From assembly GCA_016415585.1 (NCBI GenBank), contig CP066552.1, positions 1,426,001-1,490,000 of the forward strand: a stretch of 64,000 nt of DNA, given 5' to 3'. Shown here piece by piece: positions 50,960 through 60,933 of this stretch. Both the position numbers and the translations under genes were made by a program. The stretch's first letter is position 1; each line of letters opens with the position of its first letter. Below the pieces are notes generated by a model. That model saw only the letters and a list, made by a program, of their open reading frames with translations, ran no database searches and was not told where the DNA came from. The stretch comes from Pectobacterium carotovorum (lineage in GTDB: Bacteria > Pseudomonadota > Gammaproteobacteria > Enterobacterales > Enterobacteriaceae).

Positions 50960-51361
50960 ATGAATATCAGTGATGTTGCGAAAAAAACCGGTCTTAGTAG
51001 TAAAACCATTCGCTTCTATGAAGAGAAAGAACTTCTGACTACGCCGCTGCGTTCTGAAAATGGTTACCGCAGCTACGACGACCATCACGTCGAAGAGCTG
51101 ACGCTGCTGCGTCAGGCGCGCCAGGTTGGTTTTAATCTGGATGAATGCCGAGAGCTGGTGACGTTATTTAACGATCCGCTGCGGCGAAGTTCGGATGTAA
51201 AAGCACGAACCTTGCAGAAAGTGCAGGAAATCGAGATGCATATCGAAGAGCTGAAAGCGATGCGTGAACATTTGCTGGCGCTGGCCGAACAGTGTCCGGG
51301 AGATGGGGGGGCGGAGTGTCCGATAATCAATAATCTGGCGGGCTGTTGCCAAAAAGAATAG
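50960..51361 (+). CDS. cueR: Copper-responsive MerR-family regulator CueR
   Basis: CueR senses cytoplasmic Cu(I), Ag(I) or Au(I) and activates copA. The 133-residue protein has the MerR winged helix ('[39 protein letters not shown]'), a dimerisation coiled coil, and the metal-binding loop with Cys112 and Cys120 ('[10 protein letters not shown]'). The C terminus ends in CC-QKE, a further cysteine pair seen in CueR proteins. It is divergent from copA, with only 116 bp between start codons. Confidence 0.96.
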   Translation: MNISDVAKKTGLSSKTIRFYEEKELLTTPLRSENGYRSYDDHHVEELTLLRQARQVGFNLDECRELVTLFNDPLRRSSDVKARTLQKVQEIEMHIEELKAMREHLLALAEQCPGDGGAECPIINNLAGCCQKE

Positions 51362-51370
51362 TGTCACAAA

Positions 51371-51388
51371 GGGGAGACGGGCTCCCCC
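51371..51388. terminator. Hairpin between convergent cueR and ybbJ
   Basis: GGGGAG / CTCCCC arms around ACGGG, 10 bases past the cueR stop and about 15 bases from the ybbJ stop. T tracts are poor on either side. Confidence 0.45.
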
Positions 51389-51403
51389 AAATAATGCGTT
51401 ATG

Positions 51404-51859
51404 TTAGCGCTCAGTTGGGCGCACATGCAGCGTGATACCATCGATGGCAATCACTTCAACCTGCGTACCGGCGGGCAGATCTTGTTCTGATTTCACGCGC
51501 CAACTGCTGTCACCGATGTTTACCCGCCCGAAACCGTTGATCACCGGATCGGTCAGCGTAGCGCGTAGTCCAACCAGTTGTTGCCCGCGCTGGTTGAGCA
51601 TCGACGGTGGGCGTGACTGCGTTCGTTTACGCAGCCAATACCACCAGAGTAGTGCCGTAACGATCGTCAGGATGGCGAAAATCGTTCCCTGTAATGGCCA
51701 CCCCAGCGGCATCACCCACGTTAATAGCCCAACCAATACTGCCGATAAACCGCTCCACAGCAAATAGCCACTGGCACCCAGCATTTCGGCGGCCAGAAGC
51801 AGACCGCCGAGCGACAGCCAGAACCAGTGCGCATTTTCCATCACCAGTTCAATGCCCAT
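51404..51859 (-). CDS. ybbJ: NfeD-family membrane protein YbbJ
   Basis: This is a 151-residue NfeD protein with two or three hydrophobic segments ('[64 protein letters not shown]') followed by an OB-fold domain ('[24 protein letters not shown]...[18 protein letters not shown]'). NfeD proteins pair with SPFH proteins; here its start codon overlaps the qmcA stop by one base, so the two are translationally coupled. Role is presumed in membrane microdomain organisation or quality control. Confidence 0.93.
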   Translation of the reverse strand: MGIELVMENAHWFWLSLGGLLLAAEMLGASGYLLWSGLSAVLVGLLTWVMPLGWPLQGTIFAILTIVTALLWWYWLRKRTQSRPPSMLNQRGQQLVGLRATLTDPVINGFGRVNIGDSSWRVKSEQDLPAGTQVEVIAIDGITLHVRPTER

Positions 51860-52773
51860 TATTGACCTCGGCTGTTTTTGCTATCTTTAATCAGTTCAGT
51901 GATCCCACCGATAGCCCCCATCAGGTTGCTGGCTTCCAGCGGCATCATGATCACTTTGCTGTTATTAGAAGAACCGATCTGCTGTAGCGCATCAGTATAT
52001 TTCTGGGCGACGAAGTAGTTGATCGCCTGAATGTTACCTGCCGCGATGGCTTCGGATACCATTTTAGTCGCCTGTGCTTCCGCTTCTGCTGCACGCTCAC
52101 GCGCTTCTGCTTCAAGGAAGGCAGATTGGCGTTGGCCTTCAGCTTTGAGAATCTGCGACTGTTTTTCCCCTTCGGCTTTCAGGATGGCGGCCTGACGTAC
52201 CCCTTCGGCCTCCAGAATATCGGCACGTTTGTTACGCTCCGCTTTCATCTGCGCGTTCATGGCGGCAATCAGTTCAGCGGGTGGACGTACGTCGCGAATC
52301 TCGATGCGGGTGATTTTCACGCCCCACGGGTTAGTGGCTTCATCAACAATGTGCAGCAGGCGGGTGTTAATGCTATCACGCTGAGACAGCATTTCATCCA
52401 GCTCCATGGAACCCAGCACCGTACGGAAGTTGGTCATGGTGAGGTTCACGATAGCCTGTTCCAGATTGCTAACTTCATAGGCGGCCCGCGCGGGATCGAT
52501 CACCTGAATAAAACACACGGCATCAATGGCTACATTGGCGTTATCGCGTGAGATTATTTCCTGAGAGGGGATATCTAATACCTGTTCCATCATGTTGATT
52601 TTACGACCAACACGATCCATAAACGGCACGACCAGATTCAGCCCCGGCATCAGCGTTTTGGTATAGCGACCAAACCGTTCCACAGTCCATTGATATCCCT
52701 GAGGTACGATTTTGATGCCTGACCAGACGATGATGAGTGCAACAAAGATTAAAATAGGAATGACGGTGAGCAT
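51859..52773 (-). CDS. qmcA: SPFH/band-7 membrane protein QmcA
   Basis: QmcA is a stomatin-like inner-membrane protein linked to FtsH-dependent protein quality control in E. coli. The 304-residue protein has an N-terminal membrane anchor ('[23 protein letters not shown]'), the SPFH domain ('[57 protein letters not shown]'), and a long Ala/Glu/Arg-rich coiled coil ('[35 protein letters not shown]'). It is followed by ybbJ with a one-base overlap. Its upstream region contains an ERIC-like repeat. Confidence 0.95.
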   Translation of the reverse strand: MLTVIPILIFVALIIVWSGIKIVPQGYQWTVERFGRYTKTLMPGLNLVVPFMDRVGRKINMMEQVLDIPSQEIISRDNANVAIDAVCFIQVIDPARAAYEVSNLEQAIVNLTMTNFRTVLGSMELDEMLSQRDSINTRLLHIVDEATNPWGVKITRIEIRDVRPPAELIAAMNAQMKAERNKRADILEAEGVRQAAILKAEGEKQSQILKAEGQRQSAFLEAEARERAAEAEAQATKMVSEAIAAGNIQAINYFVAQKYTDALQQIGSSNNSKVIMMPLEASNLMGAIGGITELIKDSKNSRGQ

Positions 52774-52804
52774 ATTCTAAAACCTCCAGGTTGTTTTATC
52801 CCCG

Positions 52805-52934
52805 CCATACTTCAAGCCGCATGTTCGTTGGTAATACTCAGCTCATCTCTGAGCCTCGCCCTGACGGGCCAACGCTTTGTGTTGTTCAAAACACCTGTGT
52901 TTTGTCCCGCAACTTGAATTATTTAGGGTATATA
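52805..52934 (-). repeat. Diverged ERIC-like element (copy 3)
   Basis: About 130 bp with ERIC-type ends, ATACTTCAAGCCGCATGTTCGTTGG on the left and AACTTGAATTATTTAGGGTATA on the right, but with a different centre (CTCAGCTCATCTCTGAGCC, CAAAACACCTGTGTTTTG). The TTTTGTCCCG stretch also occurs, reversed, in copy 2. It lies at the junction between the qmcA and nrdAB blocks. Confidence 0.7.
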
Positions 52935-52984
52935 GCAGTCGAAAAACGATTTCAGTGGGTAGTGTAACTCACTTGAGTATGAAA

Positions 52985-53008
52985 GCGGGCAGTAAATACG
53001 CCCGCCAG
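52985..53008 (-). terminator. Probable terminator of nrdAB-yfaE
   Basis: On the minus strand GCGGGC / GCCCGC around GTATTTACT, followed by TTTC, 40 bases past the yfaE stop. Confidence 0.6.
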
Positions 53009-53047
53009 TAAACGCGGTAAGGAGAATGTCCTGTGAGGGAATGGGGG

Positions 53048-53308
53048 CTAGATATCGAGTTCGATATCGCCCTGAGGCATACAGCAGCAGGGGAGGATTT
53101 CATCCTGTTGGATGCAGGCCAGCGGAGTTTGACGATACGCCACTCTGCCTTTCACCAGACGCAGTCGACAGGAGCCGCAATAGCCGGAGCGGCACTGATA
53201 TTCAATGCTGACTCGGTTAGACTCCAGTACATCCAGCAGCGAAGGGCCGTCGTCTGAACAGGAAAACTGCGCACCGGATGTGCGCAGTGTGATCGTTGGA
53301 TTGCTCAT
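53048..53308 (-). CDS. yfaE: 2Fe-2S ferredoxin YfaE
   Basis: YfaE delivers electrons for maintaining the diferric-tyrosyl radical cofactor of NrdB. The 86-residue plant-type ferredoxin has the cluster cysteines in 'YQCRSGYCGSCRLRL' (about residues 37-51) and in the 'ILPCCC' segment near the C terminus. It starts 3 bases after the nrdB stop, the conserved nrdA-nrdB-yfaE operon. Confidence 0.95.
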   Translation of the reverse strand: MSNPTITLRTSGAQFSCSDDGPSLLDVLESNRVSIEYQCRSGYCGSCRLRLVKGRVAYRQTPLACIQQDEILPCCCMPQGDIELDI

Positions 53309-53311
53309 CGA

Positions 53312-54442
53312 TTACAGCTGGAAATCGCTCAGATCGTCGTCGCTAATTTCTGAATCGATCTGACCGACCAGATAAGAGCTGACTTCAACTTCCTGTGGCG
53401 CGACCTGTACGTTATCGGACACCAGCCAGGCGTTGATCCACGGGATTGGGTTCGTGCGCGTCTGGAACGGCAGCGGCAGCCCAACCGCCTGCATGCGGAT
53501 GTTGGTGATGTATTCCACGTACTGGCACAGAATATCTTTGTTCAGACCAATCATCGAACCATCACGGAACAGGTATTCAGCCCACTCTTTTTCTTGCTGA
53601 GCAGCGAGCACGAACAGGTCATAGCACTCTTGCTGACATTCCTCGGCAATCTGCGCCATTTCTGGGTCGTCATGGCCCGAACGCATCAGGTTCAGCATGT
53701 GCTGCGTGCCGGTCAGGTGCAGCGCTTCATCACGGGCGATCAGCTTGATGATTTTGGCATTGCCTTCCATCAGTTCGCGTTCCGCAAAAGCAAATGAACA
53801 GGCGAAGCTGACGTAGAAACGAATGGCTTCCAGCGCGTTTACGCTCATCAGGCAGATATACAACTGCTTTTTCAGTTCATGTAGGTTCACGGTCACGGTC
53901 TTGCCGTTAACCTGATGTGTCCCTTCACCCAGCAAATGATAGTAGCTGGTCATCTCAATCAGCGAGTCGTAGTAACCAGAGATATCCTTGGCGCGCTTCA
54001 AAATCTCTTCGTTCGTTACGATATCGTCAAACACCAGCGATGGATCGTTCACGATATTACGAATGATGTGCGTGTAGGAGCGTGAGTGAATGGTTTCCGA
54101 GAAAGCCCAGGTTTCCACCCAGGTTTCCAACTCAGGGATAGAAATCAGCGGTAGCAGTGCTACGTTCGGGCTGCGTCCCTGAATCGAATCCAGCAGCGTT
54201 TGGTATTTCAGGTTGCTGATGAAGATATGCTTTTCATGATCGGGCAGCGCCTGATAGTCGATGCGATCGCGGGACACGTCAACTTCTTCCGGACGCCAGA
54301 AGAAGGACAACTGTTTTTCGATCAGTTTCTCGAAAATTTCATATTTTTGCTGATCGAAACGCGCAACGTTAACCGACTGACCGAAGAACATCGGTTCTAG
54401 CAACTGGTCATTTTTATTCTGTGAAAAAGTGGTATAGGCCAT
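53312..54442 (-). CDS. nrdB: Class Ia ribonucleotide reductase beta subunit NrdB
   Basis: NrdB holds the diiron-tyrosyl radical that starts ribonucleotide reduction in NrdA. The 376-residue protein matches E. coli NrdB at full length: iron ligands in '[11 protein letters not shown]', '[17 protein letters not shown]' and '[13 protein letters not shown]', the radical Tyr in the conserved helix, and the C-terminal NrdA-docking tail ending 'DDLSDFQL'. ATG 54442 ([14 protein letters not shown]) is the family start; the frame remains open upstream without conservation. It is 120 bases downstream of nrdA. Confidence 0.97.
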   Translation of the reverse strand: MAYTTFSQNKNDQLLEPMFFGQSVNVARFDQQKYEIFEKLIEKQLSFFWRPEEVDVSRDRIDYQALPDHEKHIFISNLKYQTLLDSIQGRSPNVALLPLISIPELETWVETWAFSETIHSRSYTHIIRNIVNDPSLVFDDIVTNEEILKRAKDISGYYDSLIEMTSYYHLLGEGTHQVNGKTVTVNLHELKKQLYICLMSVNALEAIRFYVSFACSFAFAERELMEGNAKIIKLIARDEALHLTGTQHMLNLMRSGHDDPEMAQIAEECQQECYDLFVLAAQQEKEWAEYLFRDGSMIGLNKDILCQYVEYITNIRMQAVGLPLPFQTRTNPIPWINAWLVSDNVQVAPQEVEVSSYLVGQIDSEISDDDLSDFQL

Positions 54443-54562
54443 GAATCTCTCCAAAAAATGCTGCGGGCACTTTTTAACGCCGCTTGTGAAGGCCCATAAG
54501 GGGCGGGCAGCGATGTCTGCGATAAAAGAGAAAGGCTGCATCGGCAGCCTTTCATTATTGGC

Positions 54563-56848
54563 TTAAATCTTACACGCACCGCCTTCGCAGCCGTCGTCCT
54601 GTGGTTCTGGCAGCAGGTCGTTTTGTACGTCTTCCGCGCCGTCACGGGTGTTTTGGTAATACAGCGTTTTCACGCCGAATTTGTAGGCCGTGACCAGATC
54701 TTTCAGCAGCTGTTTCATCGGTACTCGACCTGATGGGAAACGTGACGGATCGTAGTTAGTGTTGGAAGAGATCGCCTGATCGACAAACTTCTGCATCAGG
54801 CCAACCAGTTGCAGATAGCCGTCGTTATTTGGCATATCCCACAGAAGTTCGTAAGCGTCTTTCAGCGTTTCGTACTCCGGCACCACTTGGCGCAGAATGC
54901 CGTCTTTGGACGCTTTGACGCTGATGTGGCCGCGTGGTGGTTCAATACCGTTGGTGGCGTTGGAGATCTGAGATGAGGTCTCAGACGGCATCAGCGCAGA
55001 CAGCGTGGAGTTACGCAGACCGTACTCTTTGATGTCGTTACGCAGCGCTTCCCAGTCGAGATGCAGCGGTTCGTTGCAAATCGCATCCAGATCGCGCTTA
55101 TAGGTATCGATAGGCAAAATACCCTGAGAATAGGTGGTTTCATTGAACCACGGGCAAGCACCTTGTTCGCGTGCCAGCACATTCGACGCCTTCAACAGAT
55201 AGTACTGAATAGCTTCAAATGTTTTGTGCGTCAGGCCGTTGGCGCTGCCGTCGGAGTAACGCACGCCATTTTTCGCCAGATAGTAAGCGAAGTTAATGAC
55301 GCCAATACCCAGCGTGCGGCGACCCATCGCACCACGTTCTGCCGCTGTAATCGGGTAATCCTGATAATTCAGCAGAGCATCCAGCGCGCGCACGGCCAGT
55401 GTCGCCAGATCTTCCAGATCGTCTAGGCTATTGATGGCACCGAGGTTGAAAGCGGACAGTGTACACAGCGCGATTTCACCGTTTTCATCGTTCACGTCGT
55501 TCAGCGGCTTGGTCGGCAGTGCGATTTCCAGACACAGGTTGGACTGGCGAACAGGTGCGATCTGCGGATCGAACGGGCTGTGCGTGTTGCAGTGGTCAAC
55601 GTTCTGAATATAAATACGGCCCGTGGAAGCACGTTCCTGCATCATCAGGGAGAACAGCTCGCCTGCTTTGATACGCTGCTTGCGGATGCTGTCATCCTGC
55701 TCATATTGCACATACAGGCGCTCGAATTCATCCTGATCGGCGAAGAAGGCGTCGTACAGTCCGGGTACGTCAGACGGGCTGAACAGGGTGATTTCTTCAC
55801 CTTTTACCAGACGCTGATACATCAGTTTGTTCAACTGCACGCCGTAGTCGAGGTGACGAACGCGGTTGCCTTCTACGCCACGGTTGTTTTTCAGCACCAG
55901 TAGGCTTTCCACTTCCAGATGCCACAGCGGGTAGAACAGCGTGGCAGCCCCGCCGCGTACGCCACCCTGAGAGCAGGATTTCACTGCCGTCTGGAAGTGT
56001 TTATAGAAAGGAATACAGCCGGTGTGGAATGCTTCACCGCCGCGAATTGGGCTACCGAGCGCACGGATGCGACCCGCGTTAATGCCGATACCGGCACGTT
56101 GAGAAACGTATTTCACGATAGCGCTGGAGGTCGCGTTGATGGAGTCCAGACTGTCGCCGCATTCGATCAGCACGCAAGAGCTGAACTGACGTGTTGGCGT
56201 ACGCACGCCCGCCATGATTGGCGTCGGCAGAGAAATTTTGAACGTAGAGATCGCGTCATAAAAACGTTTAACGTAATCCAGACGCGTCTCGCGTGGGTAG
56301 CCGGAGAACAGGCAGGCGGCGACCAGAATGTACAGGAACTGGGCGCTTTCGTAGATATCACCGGTGACGCGGTTTTGTACCAGGTATTTCCCTTCCAGCT
56401 GTTTTACCGCCGCATAGGAGAAATTCATGTCACGCCAGTGATCGATGAAAGCGTCCATCTGGGCGAATTCTTCTTGGCTATAATCTTCCAGCAGGTGCTT
56501 GTCGTATTTGCCCAGATCGACCATTTTGGTGACGTGGGTCAGCAGAGCAGGCGGCTCAAACTGGCCGTAGGCTTTCTTACGCAGATGGAAGATAGCCAGA
56601 CGCGCAGCCAGATATTGATAATCTGGGCTTTCGCGGGAGATCAGATCGGCTGCGGCCTTAATGATGGTTTCATGGATATCAGAGGTTTTGATGCTGTCAT
56701 AAAACTGAATGTGTGAACGCAGTTCGACCTGAGAAACGGAGACATTGTGTAAACCTTCTGCGGCCCAGGTAATGACGCGGTGGATTTTATCCAAATTGAT
56801 TTTTTCTTTACTGCCATCGCGCTTGGTAACGAGCAAGCTCTGGTTCAT
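54563..56848 (-). CDS. nrdA: Class Ia ribonucleotide reductase alpha subunit NrdA
   Basis: NrdA reduces ribonucleoside diphosphates to deoxy forms under aerobic growth. The 761-residue protein has the N-terminal ATP cone ('LLVTKRDGSKEKINLDKIHRVITWAA') for activity regulation, the barrel with 'SSCVLIECGDSLDSI' and 'SNLCLEIALPT', and the redox C-terminal tail 'CEGGACKI' with the cysteine pair. Length equals E. coli NrdA. It heads nrdA-nrdB-yfaE; DnaA boxes and NrdR-like boxes lie upstream. Confidence 0.98.
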   Translation of the reverse strand: MNQSLLVTKRDGSKEKINLDKIHRVITWAAEGLHNVSVSQVELRSHIQFYDSIKTSDIHETIIKAAADLISRESPDYQYLAARLAIFHLRKKAYGQFEPPALLTHVTKMVDLGKYDKHLLEDYSQEEFAQMDAFIDHWRDMNFSYAAVKQLEGKYLVQNRVTGDIYESAQFLYILVAACLFSGYPRETRLDYVKRFYDAISTFKISLPTPIMAGVRTPTRQFSSCVLIECGDSLDSINATSSAIVKYVSQRAGIGINAGRIRALGSPIRGGEAFHTGCIPFYKHFQTAVKSCSQGGVRGGAATLFYPLWHLEVESLLVLKNNRGVEGNRVRHLDYGVQLNKLMYQRLVKGEEITLFSPSDVPGLYDAFFADQDEFERLYVQYEQDDSIRKQRIKAGELFSLMMQERASTGRIYIQNVDHCNTHSPFDPQIAPVRQSNLCLEIALPTKPLNDVNDENGEIALCTLSAFNLGAINSLDDLEDLATLAVRALDALLNYQDYPITAAERGAMGRRTLGIGVINFAYYLAKNGVRYSDGSANGLTHKTFEAIQYYLLKASNVLAREQGACPWFNETTYSQGILPIDTYKRDLDAICNEPLHLDWEALRNDIKEYGLRNSTLSALMPSETSSQISNATNGIEPPRGHISVKASKDGILRQVVPEYETLKDAYELLWDMPNNDGYLQLVGLMQKFVDQAISSNTNYDPSRFPSGRVPMKQLLKDLVTAYKFGVKTLYYQNTRDGAEDVQNDLLPEPQDDGCEGGACKI

Positions 56849-56890
56849 GTTGGGATTTACCTATTGGTGAAAATAAAAAATATCCCCTGT

Positions 56891-56930
56891 TTATTCACAG
56901 ACGTGCCTCTGTGACTAACTCTGTGGATAA
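56891..56930. promoter_or_regulatory. Two DnaA boxes upstream of nrdA
   Basis: TTATTCACA (plus strand, 56891-56899) and TTATCCACA (minus strand, 56922-56930) both match TTATNCACA. E. coli nrdAB also carries DnaA boxes in its promoter region, tying nucleotide supply to replication. Confidence 0.7.
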
Positions 56931-56977
56931 ATACTAGATATAGATATTTTTTAATAAATGGCTACTACATGGTGAGT
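56931..56977 (-). promoter_or_regulatory. Pair of NrdR-like boxes upstream of nrdA
   Basis: ATACTAGATATAGATA (56931-56946) and CTACTACATGGTGAGT (56962-56977) resemble the NrdR box (ACACWATATWTWGTGT read on the minus strand) and are spaced 31 bases apart, the known spacing of tandem NrdR boxes. The second copy is weaker. Confidence 0.55.
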
Positions 56978-57145
56978 ATTTTAGTCTGGATTCGTTTGAG
57001 TACAAGGCTTGATTTTGGTGTTAATTTCAGGTTGCCGAACCGTTGGTTTCTCGAAATCCTGATTTTGTAAGGGCTAAGAGGATGTCAATATTCTGTAAAA
57101 AAAATAAGTCGTGGTCGTTTTGTTGGTTTTTCAGGTAAAACCTAG

Positions 57146-57177
57146 AAAATTGCGCGGTGAAAAACCACGCAATTTTT
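57146..57177 (-). terminator. Intrinsic terminator of ubiG
   Basis: AAAATTGCGCGGTG / CCACGCAATTTTT with loop AAAAA and one bulged base, 20 bases past the ubiG stop; T run on the minus strand. Confidence 0.82.
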
Positions 57178-57197
57178 AAGAGTGTTCTTAATCGGTT

Positions 57198-57917
57198 CTA
57201 TTTATCGTGCCGAGTGTGCAGCATGTAGTTCACGTCCACGTTTGGACCCAGTTTAAAATGGTCCGTCAACGGGTTGTAGTGCAGCCCGGTGATATGCTTT
57301 TCACGCAGCGGTGTACTGTCGACCCAGTGCATCAGTTCTGCTGGTCGAATGAACTTCTTAATGTCGTGCGTGCCGCGCGGTACCATTTTGAGCACGTACT
57401 CGGCACCGATAACGGCCATCATCCACGCTTTCGCATTGCGGTTGATGGTCGAGAAAAAGACGTGTCCGCTGGGTTTGACCAACTTGGCACAAGCCTGCAC
57501 CACGGACTGTGGGTCGGGAACATGCTCCAGCATTTCCATGCAGGTGACGACATCATAGAGCGCCGGATGAGCCTGCGCATGCGCTTCTACCGTTTCCTGC
57601 ACGTAATCAACGATGACACCGCTTTCCAGCGCATGCAAGCGCGCGACCTGCAACGGCTCTGCCCCCATATCCAGCCCGGTGACCTCCGCGCCTTCACGCG
57701 CCATGCTTTCGGCTAAAATGCCGCCGCCGCAGCCGACATCCAACACTTTCTTGCCGAACAGGCCTTCCGCATGCTGCGAGATATAGCCCAGACGTAGCGG
57801 GTTAATACGGTGCAAGGGCTTGAATTCACCTTCTAAATCCCACCAGCGTGAAGCGATAGCCTCAAATTTGGCAATCTCCTGATGGTCAACGTTCGGAGTT
57901 TGATTTTCTACCTTCAT
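57198..57917 (-). CDS. ubiG: Ubiquinone biosynthesis O-methyltransferase UbiG
   Basis: UbiG catalyses both SAM-dependent O-methylations of ubiquinone synthesis. The 239-residue class I methyltransferase has motif I '[29 protein letters not shown]' (about residues 56-84), '[15 protein letters not shown]' and the membrane-associating '[32 protein letters not shown]'. It is divergent from gyrA as in E. coli. Confidence 0.97.
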   Translation of the reverse strand: MKVENQTPNVDHQEIAKFEAIASRWWDLEGEFKPLHRINPLRLGYISQHAEGLFGKKVLDVGCGGGILAESMAREGAEVTGLDMGAEPLQVARLHALESGVIVDYVQETVEAHAQAHPALYDVVTCMEMLEHVPDPQSVVQACAKLVKPSGHVFFSTINRNAKAWMMAVIGAEYVLKMVPRGTHDIKKFIRPAELMHWVDSTPLREKHITGLHYNPLTDHFKLGPNVDVNYMLHTRHDK

Positions 57918-58086
57918 GTGTCATCACTGCCTTTCGTCATCTTTATCCTGCTGCGAGTATACTCCCTTCGCGCTGCAACGTGCAGCGGTGTCCGTTTTCT
58001 CTAAGGGATATCTGAGGAATAAAGTCCATTGGGAAAACAGTCTGTTCAGAGCGGAAGGGAGTTTCCCCCGAAACGGCGGTTTGTGA

Positions 58087-58092
58087 TATAAT
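58087..58092 (+). promoter_or_regulatory. Probable -10 element of the gyrA promoter
   Basis: A perfect TATAAT, preceded by TGTGA, 87 bases upstream of the gyrA ATG. No good -35 hexamer is seen at 16-18 bases, in keeping with the known supercoiling-sensitive gyrA promoter. Confidence 0.55.
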
Positions 58093-58103
58093 TTTTCACC
58101 TTT

Positions 58104-58143
58104 TGAACAGTTCACCTAATCTGAACGGTTCACTTTTCTGAAC
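58104..58143 (+). repeat. Repeated TGAACNGTTCA palindromes in the gyrA leader
   Basis: TGAACAGTTCA (58104-58114) and TGAACGGTTCA (58122-58132) are 18 bases apart, and a third half-site TGAAC starts at 58139. They lie between the -10 element and the gyrA start codon. Confidence 0.85.
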
Positions 58144-58163
58144 ACGGGTAGATGCCTAAATAG

Positions 58164-60818
<2,655 letters not shown>

Positions 60819-60848
60819 GCCTTTTCCTTAAACCGGAATGAGTCGAGT

Positions 60849-60876
60849 AAGCCAGCGCGATGCGCTGGCTTTTTTT
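60849..60876 (+). terminator. Intrinsic terminator of gyrA
   Basis: Perfect 10-bp stem AAGCCAGCGC / GCGCTGGCTT with loop GAT, followed by TTTTT, 30 bases after the stop. Confidence 0.93.
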
Positions 60877-60933
60877 ATCGACACTCGGTAGTGTATCAGC
60901 CAACGGGTTCTCCCATTATTCAACGGTATCCAC

